Below the pieces are notes generated by a model. That model worked only from the letters and a program-made list of their open reading frames with translations. It was not told the DNA's origin and ran no database searches. A stretch of 64,000 nucleotides of DNA from contig NZ_CP040896.1 of assembly GCF_006337165.1 (NCBI RefSeq), positions 2,232,001 to 2,296,000 on the forward strand, in the 5' to 3' direction. Positions 38,924-48,179 of the stretch are shown here, one piece after another. Positions within the stretch are counted from its first letter, which is position 1. Every line of letters starts with the position of its first letter. A program made the translations under genes and the position numbers. Source of the stretch: Hymenobacter jejuensis. Lineage in GTDB: Bacteria > Bacteroidota > Bacteroidia > Cytophagales > Hymenobacteraceae.

Positions 38924-39321
38924 GCTGATTATGTGGTATTTGTGAAAAAAGCAAGAAAGCCAATAGTAAATCGCCTTGGGCAGCGACCGACAAATATGGC
39001 TTTTTACTCATCGGTTTCTAGCGTTTTGCCCGCATTTTCACTTGCCAATCCTACACAGTTGAGCTACAGCCTAAGGCCTATAGAAAAGCACGACACAGAA
39101 AATGTAAAGAATGCAACGCTCCCTCTTTTATAAAATTTATAAGAGAAGTACTACAAAGTAGGCTAACAGCTTTCCCGCAAGTCTGGCATGATCTTGGCGC
39201 AAAACTACATACGAGGAAAGAAGAGGCTGTACATATAAAGTTCGCATAACCTGTGGGTTAGCAAAGGTGTGGTACTTTGTAAGTATATATTCTTACTTTT
39301 CTTAGGATCGCTTGCAAGGGC

Positions 39322-39353
39322 TTGTAAACGTGATTTGCAAGCGTTTACCTTTG
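39322..39353 (+). promoter_or_regulatory. Promoter for GH43 with operator-like inverted repeat
   Basis: TTG at 39322-39324 and TACCTTTG at 39346-39353 form a Bacteroidota-type -33/-7 pair with 21 bases between. GTAAACG (39324-39330) and CGTTTAC (39342-39348) form an inverted repeat overlapping both boxes, so a bound regulator would block the promoter. CTTGCAAG (39311-39318) is a further small palindrome. The rest of the 645-base galK-GH43 gap holds nothing I recognise. Confidence 0.6.
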
Positions 39354-39568
39354 TAAAAAAGTTATACTTCGCAACGGATCATTTGTGCGGCGAAGTAGTA
39401 GATTTAAACAATAAGACTAGGAAGCTTACCCGCCCCGCCTCTGTTTCGCCTTTTGTTTTTCACTCTACCTTAAGTCAGGGATTCTGCTTCTCACTTAAGT
39501 TGATTGCTTCCATCACGTTATCGGCTTGCCAAGCTGCCCTTACGGCTTTGGTTGGCTGATTTGAGGGA

Positions 39569-41257
39569 ATGAAGCTGGCCAGTTCGGCCGCTTACTCGCT
39601 CGGCTCGTTTCGGAATTCCCTCCTCGCATTCGCCCATTCCCACCCGTATTCAACTGCTGTGTCCTTCGACTTAGAACCCGGAGCCTTTTCGGCTTTCAGC
39701 ACGGATTTACTGGCTGATTGCCAAGGCCAAACACCCAGCGATACCGCTGCGGTTGCTAACATCGCCCCACCTGTGTCGGCGCAACCGGTCACGACGTACG
39801 CCAACATTGTGCTGCCCGGCGACTTTCCCGACCCGACCGTTACCAAAATCGGGGATACGTATTGGGCCAGCGCCACTTCGGCGGAGTGGGGCTCGATTTT
39901 CCCTCTGTTCAAATCAACTAACCTCGTTACGTGGGAGTTAGTAGGCCACGTTTTCCCGGATAGCATGCCGGGGTGGGCCGAAGCCAGCTTCTGGGCTCCC
40001 GAAATCAGCCACGAAAACGGCAAAACCTACATCTGCTACACGGCCCGCCAAAAAAATGGCCCGCTGTGCGTAGCTATCGCCAGCGCCGACGATCCGGCCG
40101 GGCCTTACACCGACCACGGCCCGCTGATTGGCCAATGCAACGGCTCCATCGACGGGTTTCCGGTGCGCGACGAACACGGCGAGCTGTACATGGTCTGGAA
40201 AGAAGACGGTAATGCCTACGGCGAGCCTACGCCCATCTGGGCCCAGCGCCTGAACGAAGAGCGCACGGCTTTGCTGGGTGAGCAAGTAGAACTGTTTCGC
40301 AACGACGCCAGGTGGGAAGGCAACCTGGTAGAGGGATCGGCCATTGTGCGCCACGAGGGCTATTTCTACATGTTCTACGCGGGCAATGGCTGCTGCGGCA
40401 GCGGCTGCACGTATGCTACCGGCGTGGCCCGCTCGCGTAGCCTGCTCGGCCCGTGGGAGAAAAATGAGCAGAACCCGATCCTGACCAAAAACAAAACCTG
40501 GAACTGTCCTGGGCACGGCACCGTAGCCGAATACAACGGCCGGTGGTTTTTGCTGCACCACGCGTATCATGCTAGTAGTCATGAGTTTGTGGGGCGGCAG
40601 GGGATTCTGAGCGAATTTACCTGGAATGAGCAGGGCTGGCCCGAATTTGAAGGAATCAGCCCGCAGGCCGCGCCGCTGCAAAACGTGGGCGTGTTGAATG
40701 TGACCGACAACTTCACCGGCAACAAACTAGCTGGTACGTGGCAATGGCCCATCTGCAAGCAGCCGGTAGCCAGCGTAAGCGACGGTCAACTACTGCTGAA
40801 TGCTTGCCCCGAAAATCTGGGCGCCATGGTAGCGCAGCGGACGTACGCTGCAACGTACAAAACCACGGCTACCCTCGATTTTGGTACCTTGCCGGCCCGT
40901 ACCTTTGCCGGTCTCGCCGCCGTCGGCGATCCTCAAAATGCCTTGGCTCTGATGGCCGGCGACGGCATGCTACAGCTGTGGTCGGTAAAAGCAGGCCAAA
41001 CCCAATGCTTAATCAAGGTATCGGTGGAAGAGTGCGAAAGCCTGGGTTTGCGGTTTGAGGCTTGGGGCGGACAGCGCTACCGGTTTTCGTACTGCACCAA
41101 CGGCGTCACGTGGCAAGCCATGCCCATGAACAGCTTCGCCCTCAACGGCACTTACCTACCGCCCTGGGATCGGGGCATTCGGGTCGGCTTGTTGGCCCAA
41201 GGTCCGGAAACGGCTACGGTGGCCTTCAATGATTTTACGATTCGCAACCAACGCTAG
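39569..41257 (+). CDS. GH43-family glycosidase (beta-xylosidase/arabinofuranosidase), no signal peptide
   Basis: 562 residues. The five-bladed propeller shows the three acidic residues: D88 in FPDPTV (base), D195 in GSIDGFPV (pKa modulator) and E255 in LVEGSAI (acid). Residues 1-80 are a low-complexity region without a signal peptide. A C-terminal beta-sandwich from about 375 (NVTDNFTGNKLAGTWQWPICKQP on) resembles the concanavalin-like domain of GH43 xylosidases. The start is preceded by a purine-rich GAGGGA and I keep ATG 39569. It probably removes xylose or arabinose from short oligosaccharides. Lack of export is odd for a surface-driven system, and the N-terminal extension is unexplained. 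Upstream, the same frame stays open behind one TGA (see rejected items). Confidence 0.88.
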   Translation: MKLASSAAYSLGSFRNSLLAFAHSHPYSTAVSFDLEPGAFSAFSTDLLADCQGQTPSDTAAVANIAPPVSAQPVTTYANIVLPGDFPDPTVTKIGDTYWASATSAEWGSIFPLFKSTNLVTWELVGHVFPDSMPGWAEASFWAPEISHENGKTYICYTARQKNGPLCVAIASADDPAGPYTDHGPLIGQCNGSIDGFPVRDEHGELYMVWKEDGNAYGEPTPIWAQRLNEERTALLGEQVELFRNDARWEGNLVEGSAIVRHEGYFYMFYAGNGCCGSGCTYATGVARSRSLLGPWEKNEQNPILTKNKTWNCPGHGTVAEYNGRWFLLHHAYHASSHEFVGRQGILSEFTWNEQGWPEFEGISPQAAPLQNVGVLNVTDNFTGNKLAGTWQWPICKQPVASVSDGQLLLNACPENLGAMVAQRTYAATYKTTATLDFGTLPARTFAGLAAVGDPQNALALMAGDGMLQLWSVKAGQTQCLIKVSVEECESLGLRFEAWGGQRYRFSYCTNGVTWQAMPMNSFALNGTYLPPWDRGIRVGLLAQGPETATVAFNDFTIRNQR

Positions 41258-41398
41258 CTTAGTTTACCGCCTTCAGCCACAAGCCCCCGGCAACTTCCTG
41301 TTTGCCGGGAGCTTGTAGTTTTTGCTTCGGGCTGCCTTGGCCATTGGGAGGCACAGCCGAGTTTGGGCCAGTAACGTATGAGGAGTTTCCCGCCGCCC

Positions 41399-41845
41399 AT
41401 GAAGACCCTACCCACCCTCGTATTTTCTCTCGGGCTGTTTCTGCAACAGCCAAGTTCCTTGTCCGCTGCACCAGTTCGCGCTGCATTTGCCTGGCAAACC
41501 AGCGCCGCCGAAACAGCCTACACCCAACTCGGCAATGACGCGGCCGCGGTAGTGCAGCGCGCCTTGGGCCAGACCAATGACGCAGCCGCCATCGCCATAC
41601 TGATAGGCGAGGGCGCCAAGCTACAGCAACGCGCCCAGCAATTGAAGCCCTCATACACTCAGTGGATTAGTACCCTCAAACCTTCTCAAGCCGAAGGTGT
41701 ACGGCGACGGGTGCTGAGTGCTGGTTTCACTCGGTATTTCGGAACGCTGGACACGGACCCGCAGCTTAACAACCGCATTAAGCAAAACCCCGACCTAAAC
41801 AAGGCCATTCAGAACGTGATGAATACCCTGGGGATGGCGATGTAG
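41399..41845 (+). CDS. Exported small helical protein
   Basis: 148 residues from ATG 41399 with a signal peptide (TLPTLVFSLGLFLQQPSSLSAAP). The mature part is almost all helix: Ala/Gln-rich stretches around AAIAILIGEGAKLQQRAQQL, then a segment ending in NRIKQNPDLNKAIQNVMNTL. No catalytic or metal-binding motif is visible. It lies between two larger genes without an operon partner. Unknown function. Confidence 0.6.
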   Translation: MKTLPTLVFSLGLFLQQPSSLSAAPVRAAFAWQTSAAETAYTQLGNDAAAVVQRALGQTNDAAAIAILIGEGAKLQQRAQQLKPSYTQWISTLKPSQAEGVRRRVLSAGFTRYFGTLDTDPQLNNRIKQNPDLNKAIQNVMNTLGMAM

Positions 41846-41859
41846 TTTTAGGTAAGTAA

Positions 41860-41870
41860 TTGATAATAAG
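41860..41870. repeat. Diverged copy of dispersed palindrome (TTGATAATAAG)
   Basis: Two mismatches from TTGATNATCAA at the arm end. It has the shared left flank GGTAAGTAATTGATAA seen at 8212, and lies between two convergent genes. Confidence 0.35.
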
Positions 41871-41983
41871 ATATTTGCGTTTTTTGATGCACCGTCCATG
41901 CTGGCGCCTACGCGTATCCAAAGCAGCCTCGACTCAGCGCGAGAAGTGCTTGCCGGTTGTCGAGGCTGGACCTTTCGAAGAAC

Positions 41984-44497
41984 TTATAGTTTGAACTGCA
42001 AACTTAGCTTAACTCCAAAATTGCGGGCGCCAGGCACGTTGCGGTAAGTCAGCCGGTGCAGGAAGTCGATGCGCACCACCTTGAAAATGTTCTCAATACC
42101 GTACCCCGCTTCGGCATAGGGTGTGCGGCCCAATGACTGGAATGTCGGTAGCGGCGTGCCCGTGGCATCGAAAGGCGGATTGATGGCCCGATTGGCGTCG
42201 CTCACGCTGCCGTAAAGGACATTACCACTGGCGATCAGGCGCCAGTTCAGCCGCTTGATTGCCGGCACACTGTTGAGCAGGAAGCCCTCGAAGTGATTTT
42301 CAAAACGGAAAGAAACGTAGCGGTCACTGACGTATTCGAAGTAACGCATCAGGTTGAACGCGGCCCCGTTGTAAAACGGCGACTCATTGCCCAAGTGCGT
42401 CTTGAGTACCGGGTACGGGACGGTGCTCGGAATATAGCCGCCATCGAGGACGTAATCGGTGCGACCAAGCTGGCCGATCTTCACGCTTTGTGTGACTAAC
42501 AGGTTGAATTTGTGATACTTAAAATCGCTGCCCAGCACGTTGTCAAAACCGGCGGTGTAGCGGAAGGTCAGCACAGGCCACTTCATCAGGCCGATGGCGT
42601 AGCGGCGGTTCTGGTTCTGGATCAGGACTTCATCGCGGGCGTAGCGTGATTCCAGCACCAGTTCGGTGAGGGCATAATCGTCCTTGGTGGGCGCCCCGGG
42701 CTGGCGCACATCCGTATTGTAATAAGCAAAGTTGTAAAGTGGATTGAACCGCTGGTAGCGCAGGCTGACCTTCTGGGTAAAGCCCCGAAACAGATCGGTT
42801 TGGAGCGTCAGGGTGTTGAGGTCGCGCATGAGCGGCCGGCCGTTGGAGATGTTGCCCATGCGCGCCGACATTTCATAGAGTGGGTTTTCGAGGGCGTAAT
42901 CGTTGTCGAGCAGCGCTACTTGGTCGATGTCGTGGCGGCGCTCCACGGTGGCCACCGTCCAGGTGCGGCGGTTGAGGATGCGGCTCACGCGCACGCCGTA
43001 TTTGAAGCGGCCGTCGCGGGTACCATAAGCGAGGTAAGCCCGCGTCAGCCAGTCGGCGCTGATTTCCGGCGTGGTGCGGAAGCCCACCCGAAAGCGGTTT
43101 CCCTCGATGCTGTTGAAGGAATACGTATTGATCACCGGACCTAAATCCCAGTTGCCCACGCGTTTGTAGCCGTTCACGACGATGTCGGCCAGTTCCAGCG
43201 TCGAGTGCACGGAAGGGAGCTTCCGTACCGAGTCCAGCACCGCAAACGTGCGCTGCTCATCGAGCGACAGCGAGTCGGGCCGGTTTTTCTCCCAGTAGTC
43301 AGCCGTCAGCGGAGCGTACGCATCCGGCATGGTTTCTACGGGTAATGCATAGAAAACCAGAGGCTTAGGGTGATTGACGTCGAAATTGGAATTGATGGTG
43401 GTAAAATCAGCCAGAAAGCCCGTGCTGCCTTTGGTCGGCTTCAACCCGATCACGACATGGGTTCGTTTGGGCAGCCACTGACTGGCCGCCTCGGAAGGCA
43501 CCAATTCCTGCTGCACCTTAACCTGGTCAACGAAGTTGAGGTTAGCTTTGGGCGCTACCGTCAAATCGACGCGGCGCAGGGCGTAACTGTCGGCCGTGAT
43601 CCAGATGGTGCCCGTGAAAGCCAAGTCACCGGCCCGCCGCGGCGCCACGCCCAATTGGTAGCACCAGTCCTTGCCCACGTACACCGAATCCTGTAGGTCG
43701 TATTCGTAGGTAAACTTCCAGCCGTCGGCAATGGGCGAGATAAAGTCCTTACCCAGAAGCTGTTGCCAATTGGGGTAAAAATCCCAGTCCTGAAACGACG
43801 ACCCCAGAATCTGCGAGAGCACCGAGCCGTCGCGCGGAGCTACCCCGCGCATCTGGGTGCGCCGGATCTCTTCCCGCTTGCGCAACGGATCGTGGCGAAC
43901 ATACAACCGCGATAGTACTTCCGAAGCAAAAATGGGCAGTAGGGGCTTGCCATCGGGGCCAAGCGGCTGGCCCTTGCTGTCGGCCACGGCCATCATGTCC
44001 TTGAAGACGCTGCGGTTGCTAATCTTGGCCGGCAGGTTGGAAATGGAAACGGCGACGCGGTTGTAGCTGTCGAATTCGAAGGCTTGCAACTCGCGCTTGT
44101 TGTTTTGCGGCTTGTGGGCCTGCACCTGGCGCATAATTGCGTACGCCGGGTTTTCGTGGGGGCGCACGGTTACCTCGCCCAGCGTCACGGCGCCGCCCCT
44201 GAGGGTAAAGTTGATGGTCTGGGTAGCGTCGGTAGTAAGATGCTTTTTCTGGGGCGCAAAGCCCAGCGCCGAAGCGGCAATCGTATCAGCGGGTTGCGGG
44301 AGCGTGAGCTGGTAGCGGCCTTGCTCGTCGGCGGTAGTGCCGTTGCTGGTACCTGGTACAAATACCGAGGCAAACGGCACCGGATGTCCGTTGCCGGCCT
44401 CCGTAATCTGCCCCGAGCACAAAATGCGTTGCGCCGTCGCGGGCGCAACACCCGCCAGCAGCAATAGCCAAAATAGCAGCAGCGCAGCGTTCTTCAT
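41984..44497 (-). CDS. DUF5686-family outer-membrane protein with carboxypeptidase-like domain
   Basis: 837 residues. The signal peptide ends near ATAQ. Residues 25-110 are a carboxypeptidase-regulatory-like beta-sandwich (ITEAGNGHPVPFASVFVPGTSNG), then the family's conserved part (TVRPHENPAYAIMRQVQAHKPQNN and FEFDSYNRVAV), and a long C-terminal beta-barrel with alternating aromatic strands ending in LSLQFKL. It is expected in the outer membrane. The molecular role of DUF5686 proteins is unknown to me; homologues are often near transport or cell-envelope genes. It stands alone here. Confidence 0.85.
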   Translation of the reverse strand: MKNAALLLFWLLLLAGVAPATAQRILCSGQITEAGNGHPVPFASVFVPGTSNGTTADEQGRYQLTLPQPADTIAASALGFAPQKKHLTTDATQTINFTLRGGAVTLGEVTVRPHENPAYAIMRQVQAHKPQNNKRELQAFEFDSYNRVAVSISNLPAKISNRSVFKDMMAVADSKGQPLGPDGKPLLPIFASEVLSRLYVRHDPLRKREEIRRTQMRGVAPRDGSVLSQILGSSFQDWDFYPNWQQLLGKDFISPIADGWKFTYEYDLQDSVYVGKDWCYQLGVAPRRAGDLAFTGTIWITADSYALRRVDLTVAPKANLNFVDQVKVQQELVPSEAASQWLPKRTHVVIGLKPTKGSTGFLADFTTINSNFDVNHPKPLVFYALPVETMPDAYAPLTADYWEKNRPDSLSLDEQRTFAVLDSVRKLPSVHSTLELADIVVNGYKRVGNWDLGPVINTYSFNSIEGNRFRVGFRTTPEISADWLTRAYLAYGTRDGRFKYGVRVSRILNRRTWTVATVERRHDIDQVALLDNDYALENPLYEMSARMGNISNGRPLMRDLNTLTLQTDLFRGFTQKVSLRYQRFNPLYNFAYYNTDVRQPGAPTKDDYALTELVLESRYARDEVLIQNQNRRYAIGLMKWPVLTFRYTAGFDNVLGSDFKYHKFNLLVTQSVKIGQLGRTDYVLDGGYIPSTVPYPVLKTHLGNESPFYNGAAFNLMRYFEYVSDRYVSFRFENHFEGFLLNSVPAIKRLNWRLIASGNVLYGSVSDANRAINPPFDATGTPLPTFQSLGRTPYAEAGYGIENIFKVVRIDFLHRLTYRNVPGARNFGVKLSLQFKL

Positions 44498-44584
44498 AGA
44501 GTATTTCGGGGCAAACTAGGCTTCCTTCTACTAAGGCCAACCCCGTCAAGTTACGCAAACGCACCAAGCAAAAGCAGGAAATTT

Positions 44585-44615
44585 AAAAGGCCACCTCAGA
44601 ACGGGGTGGCCTTTT
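44585..44615 (-). terminator. Terminator of hmgA
   Basis: AAAAGGCCACC (44585-44595) and GGTGGCCTTTT (44605-44615) form an 11-base stem with a nine-base loop. Read leftwards it ends in a short T run, just past the hmgA stop. Confidence 0.7.
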
Positions 44616-44649
44616 GAAAGATTCATTAAGTGGTTGTTGCCCTGAAGCT

Positions 44650-45852
44650 TTAATCCATCATATCGGCCGAGCGGGGCGGCTCGTGCACAAAATCCGGGTT
44701 CCAGCTCATCGGGTATTTCTCGTCGAGGTACTGCAACGCCACGTCGGTGAGGTAAAGCGGCCGGAACGTGTCCACCATCACGGCCAGCTCGCGGGTTTCG
44801 GTTTTGCCGATGCTCGCTTCCACAGTGCCCGGGTGTGGCCCGTGCGGAATGCCGCTGGGATGCACCGTGAAGGAGGCCAGGTCAATGCCCTTGCGCGACA
44901 TAAAATTTCCCGCCACATAATACAGCACCTCGTCGGAGTCGACGTTGGAGTGGTTGTAAGGTGCCGGAATGCTAAGAGGGTGATAATCAAAGAGTCGCGG
45001 CACAAACGAGCAGATCACAAAGTTGTGCGCCTCAAATGTCTGGTGCACGGGCGGCGGCTGGTGAATGCGGCCCGTAATGGGCTCAAAGTCATGAATGCTA
45101 AAGGCATACGGGTAGAAATAGCCATCCCAACCCACCACGTCAAACGGCGAGTGCGCGTAAGTAAGCTGATGCAGAAAACCTTCTTTCTTGATCTGGACGA
45201 GGTACTCGCCGGGTTCCGTCTGGATAATCAGTTCGTGAGGCGGTCGCATGTCGCGCTCACAATAGGGCGCGTGCTCCAGCAGCTGCCCGAAATGATTGCG
45301 GTAGCGCCGGCACGTTTCGATGGGGCTAAACGACTCGATGATAAACAGCCGAACCGGACCTTCCTCAAAGTGGAGCTGATGAATGATGGTGCGCGGAACT
45401 ACCACATAATCACCGGGTTCGAAAGCTACCTTGCCCAGTTGGCTCCACAATTCGCCGCGGCCTTCGTGCACAAAGATTACTTCATCGGCTAGCGCGTTTT
45501 TGTAGTAATACTGCATCCGGCGCTCGGTCGGGTTGCAGATGCTGAGCGTCACGTCGGCGTTGCCAAGCAGCGTTTGACGCGCCTGCAAGTAGTCGCCGCC
45601 GGTGGTAGTCTGCGCTAGGGTGCGTAAGTGACTGGGCTGTAATGGTCTTTCCTTTAGGTATTTAGCGCCGTAGGGTACAGGCGCACCTACTTCTTTAATT
45701 TGGGTGGGTGGGTGAATGTGGTAGAGCAACGACGAAACACCATGAAACCCAAGCGTGCCTACCAACTGCTCGGAATAAAGTGAGCCATCGGGTTGTCGGA
45801 ATTGGGTGTGGCGCTTGTGCGGGATCTGGCCAACGCGGTGATAATAAGCCAT
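44650..45852 (-). CDS. hmgA: Homogentisate 1,2-dioxygenase
   Basis: 400 residues. The start MAYYHRVGQIPHKRHTQFR and the iron-site regions (PYNHSNVDSDEVLYYVAGNF near 300 and HPSGIPHGPHPGTVEAS near 335) are typical of the bacterial enzyme. It opens the ring of homogentisate in tyrosine and phenylalanine breakdown to give maleylacetoacetate. Neither 4-hydroxyphenylpyruvate dioxygenase nor fumarylacetoacetase is next to it. It is cytoplasmic, monocistronic and followed by a terminator. Confidence 0.93.
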   Translation of the reverse strand: MAYYHRVGQIPHKRHTQFRQPDGSLYSEQLVGTLGFHGVSSLLYHIHPPTQIKEVGAPVPYGAKYLKERPLQPSHLRTLAQTTTGGDYLQARQTLLGNADVTLSICNPTERRMQYYYKNALADEVIFVHEGRGELWSQLGKVAFEPGDYVVVPRTIIHQLHFEEGPVRLFIIESFSPIETCRRYRNHFGQLLEHAPYCERDMRPPHELIIQTEPGEYLVQIKKEGFLHQLTYAHSPFDVVGWDGYFYPYAFSIHDFEPITGRIHQPPPVHQTFEAHNFVICSFVPRLFDYHPLSIPAPYNHSNVDSDEVLYYVAGNFMSRKGIDLASFTVHPSGIPHGPHPGTVEASIGKTETRELAVMVDTFRPLYLTDVALQYLDEKYPMSWNPDFVHEPPRSADMMD

Positions 45853-45973
45853 GTGGGTGGGGGTGGAGGGTGAGCGGGAAAGCCTTCCTAAAGATACGCA
45901 GCCCAGGGCTTTCTGATGACGAAGGGCAGGCAGTGCCCACTACGCGCTGGCAGCGCTTTTAATAAATAACTTA

Positions 45974-45984
45974 TTGTTAATCAA
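45974..45984. repeat. Near copy of dispersed palindrome (TTGTTAATCAA)
   Basis: One mismatch. It lies in the 363-base divergent gap between hmgA and the transglutaminase-like gene, 56 bases before a second, composite copy. Confidence 0.4.
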
Positions 45985-46027
45985 GACAATGTAGTGAGTC
46001 AAGTCGGAAGTCTTAAATGCTTTGTTG

Positions 46028-46050
46028 TTTTATAAAATGTTGATTATTAA
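46028..46050. repeat. Composite palindrome (TTTTATAAAA plus TTGATTATTAA)
   Basis: TTTTATAAAA at 46028-46037 and TTGATTATTAA at 46040-46050 in the same divergent gap. No gene is visible in the gap. Confidence 0.45.
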
Positions 46051-46098
46051 TGTGTTATGGTAGAATTGGATGCGCGGTAAAGAGTCTTATATAGGCGC

Positions 46099-46106
46099 TA
46101 CCTTTG
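46099..46106 (+). promoter_or_regulatory. -7 box of the transglutaminase-like gene (TACCTTTG)
   Basis: An exact fit to TAnnTTTG about 110 bases before the GTG start. I see no good -33 TTG at the usual distance. Confidence 0.4.
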
Positions 46107-46215
46107 CAGTAAGGTTATCGAAGCCAAAAAATACGCGGGCGCCCCCAACCCTTGCGCTCCGAAGTGAGTTGTCAAGGTGCTGTTGGTTGCTTGTTCGCTA
46201 CTCTAAGTTCTGTCT

Positions 46216-47274
46216 GTGAAAATCCTTTCTACCTCCCTACGCCGCGTACGCACGTGGAGCGTCGCGCTGCTGCTAACTACTTCCGGTGCGCTGGCGGTCA
46301 CGGCTTACGCACCCAAAAGCACTTCGGCTACGGCGTTGCGGAGCCGCGCTTTCCGCTTTGAATACCAGGCTACGGTGCGCGATATCCCGACGGGGGCCAA
46401 GCAAGTCGATCTGTGGCTGCCGGTTCCGCACTCCGATAAGTCGCAGAATATCAATGATTTGCAAGTTGATTCGCCGTATCCTTACGAAGTGGTGACGTCG
46501 CAATACGGCAATCACATCCTGCATCTGAATCTGCTGAACCCGAAAGAAATTGCTTTCACGGTGACGATGCATTTTGATGCGTTGCGCCGGGAGCACATCA
46601 ACCCAACTCTCGTGCCCACCGCCAGCCGCAAAGCCCCCACCGAGCCTGCCGATCCCGACATGCAGCGTTGGCTTCAGCCCGATAAACTGGTGCCCCTCGA
46701 CAACCAGATCAAAACCTGGGCTACGGAAGTCGTGGCGAAAGCCAACGCCAAAACGGATTTGGAAAAAGCCCGCGCTATTTACGAGCACGTCGTCTCGACA
46801 GTGAAGTACGACAAGTCGGGGCAGGGCTGGGGCCGCGGCGACATTTATTACGCCTGTGATGCCCGGCGCGGCAATTGCACCGACTTCCACGCAGTGTTTA
46901 TTGGCTACTGCCGGGCCGTCGGCATTCCGGCGCGTTTCAGCATCGGCTTCCCGCTTCCTGCCGATCGTGGCGAAGGCCAAGTGCAAGGCTACCATTGCTG
47001 GGCCGAGTTCTACACCAAGGAAACAGGCTGGGTGCCCGTCGATGCCTCCGAAGCGGCCAAAGACCCATCACGCCGCACATATTTCTTCGGTGCCCACGAC
47101 GAAAATCGCGTCGAGTTTACCCGGGGCCGCGATCTGGCGCTGGCTCCGCCGCAGCACAACGGGCCGCTCAATTTCTTCATCTACCCCTATGCGGAAGTAG
47201 ACGGCAAACCTTTCACCAGCATCGATAAGAAGTTCTCTTACCACGATGCCGCACCAGCCCCTGCTTCTAAATAG
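46216..47274 (+). CDS. Transglutaminase-like (papain-fold) protein, exported
   Basis: 352 residues from a GTG start. The leader (WSVALLLTTSGALAVTAYA) is a signal peptide or anchor. An N-terminal beta-domain of about 120 residues carries RFEYQATVRDIPTGAKQVDLWLP. The catalytic core is in the second half: the Cys in RRGNCTDFHAVFIGYCR, His in YHCWAEFY and Asp in WVPVDASEAAKDP. This set is a Cys-His-Asp triad of the transglutaminase superfamily, which in bacteria is mostly peptidases of unknown target. It is periplasmic, monocistronic and convergent with the HEAT gene. Confidence 0.88.
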   Translation: MKILSTSLRRVRTWSVALLLTTSGALAVTAYAPKSTSATALRSRAFRFEYQATVRDIPTGAKQVDLWLPVPHSDKSQNINDLQVDSPYPYEVVTSQYGNHILHLNLLNPKEIAFTVTMHFDALRREHINPTLVPTASRKAPTEPADPDMQRWLQPDKLVPLDNQIKTWATEVVAKANAKTDLEKARAIYEHVVSTVKYDKSGQGWGRGDIYYACDARRGNCTDFHAVFIGYCRAVGIPARFSIGFPLPADRGEGQVQGYHCWAEFYTKETGWVPVDASEAAKDPSRRTYFFGAHDENRVEFTRGRDLALAPPQHNGPLNFFIYPYAEVDGKPFTSIDKKFSYHDAAPAPASK

Positions 47275-47339
47275 TAGTAGCTGGGGTAAGGTATATATAA
47301 TTGATTAGTAAAGGTTTATCCGCTAGCTTTCGGGTTAAG

Positions 47340-48008
47340 TTAAGCTCGTTGTACCATTACTGTAGCCACATCCCGGACGTATTCGCTGGGGTCGTTGAGC
47401 AGGGGCTTGATGACTTCTACCGGCAGGTTTTGCCGGGCCGCCTGCAACGCCAGCACGCTCGACAGCCGAATGTATTCGTCCTCATCCGCCAGACGCTCTA
47501 AGGCGTAGGGTACGGCTTGCGCCGGATGCAAATCGGATAGGGAATTGAGAGCATACCGGATGACCAATTTGTGGTCGTCGTGGCAAATCAAAAACTCTAG
47601 CAGCGCGCTGCGGTCCGGCACGTTGTATTGCGCCACGTGCTCGGCCATGAGATAACGCGTGTGGTGCAGCGGCGAAAGCATGCCCCGCGTCATGAGCAGC
47701 GTGCGGCAGTTTACGCGCAAGTGCTCCAGGCAATCGTACAGCACTTCTTCGTGCAGATAATCGGCCGTAATGGCTTCCAGCAGCAGGTCAATGCCTGCTA
47801 CGTCGCCTTTGCCCCAATTTTGCAACTCGATTTCGTGGGCTACCGCTTGCAGCAGGTTGTTGCGCAGTGCGCGGCGCTCGGGCGTATCCTGGTCGTCGTC
47901 CCAAAAATCAACTTTTACTTCTTCCACCGAGGTAGCCCCCTGATGGTGTGCTACATACTTCCAAAACAGATCCAGCGCATTTCGCAGATTTGTATTCACG
48001 TCGCTCAT
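47340..48008 (-). CDS. HEAT-repeat protein
   Basis: 222 residues, no signal peptide. Helical throughout, with HEAT/PBS-lyase-like units in the second half: DRSALLEFLICHDDHKLVIRYAL, AVPYALERLADEDEYIRLSSVL and VIKPLLNDPSEYVRDVATVMV. Such repeats form a curved helical scaffold for protein binding. The acidic N-terminal part (KVDFWDDDQDTPE) lacks repeats. The partner is unknown. An exact copy of the dispersed palindrome lies 80 bases upstream of the start. Confidence 0.75.
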   Translation of the reverse strand: MSDVNTNLRNALDLFWKYVAHHQGATSVEEVKVDFWDDDQDTPERRALRNNLLQAVAHEIELQNWGKGDVAGIDLLLEAITADYLHEEVLYDCLEHLRVNCRTLLMTRGMLSPLHHTRYLMAEHVAQYNVPDRSALLEFLICHDDHKLVIRYALNSLSDLHPAQAVPYALERLADEDEYIRLSSVLALQAARQNLPVEVIKPLLNDPSEYVRDVATVMVQRA

Positions 48009-48087
48009 CCGTTCTTCAGTTAAAAATTACGGGTTGTTCCACTGCACTCATACAAGCGTTACTTTAAAGGGAGTTTACTTCAAACTA

Positions 48088-48098
48088 TTGATAATCAA
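48088..48098. repeat. Dispersed palindrome TTGATAATCAA
   Basis: An exact copy, flanked to give the 13-base palindrome ATTGATAATCAAT, between the HEAT gene start and the S41 protease gene end. Confidence 0.6.
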
Positions 48099-48179
48099 TA
48101 TTTTGTAATTTTGGGCTGGGGAGGAAGGTACTAGGTTGGGAAAGGGATGTGGTCGAAAGCCAGAAGTGCTGGGCAGGGG

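Noticed and set aside
39269..39559. Open frame of 96 codons before GH43, in the same frame
   Set aside because: It runs through the promoter and operator, has no ribosome site and is closed by a TGA three codons before the GH43 start. I do not treat it as a gene or as a broken GH43 leader without more evidence.
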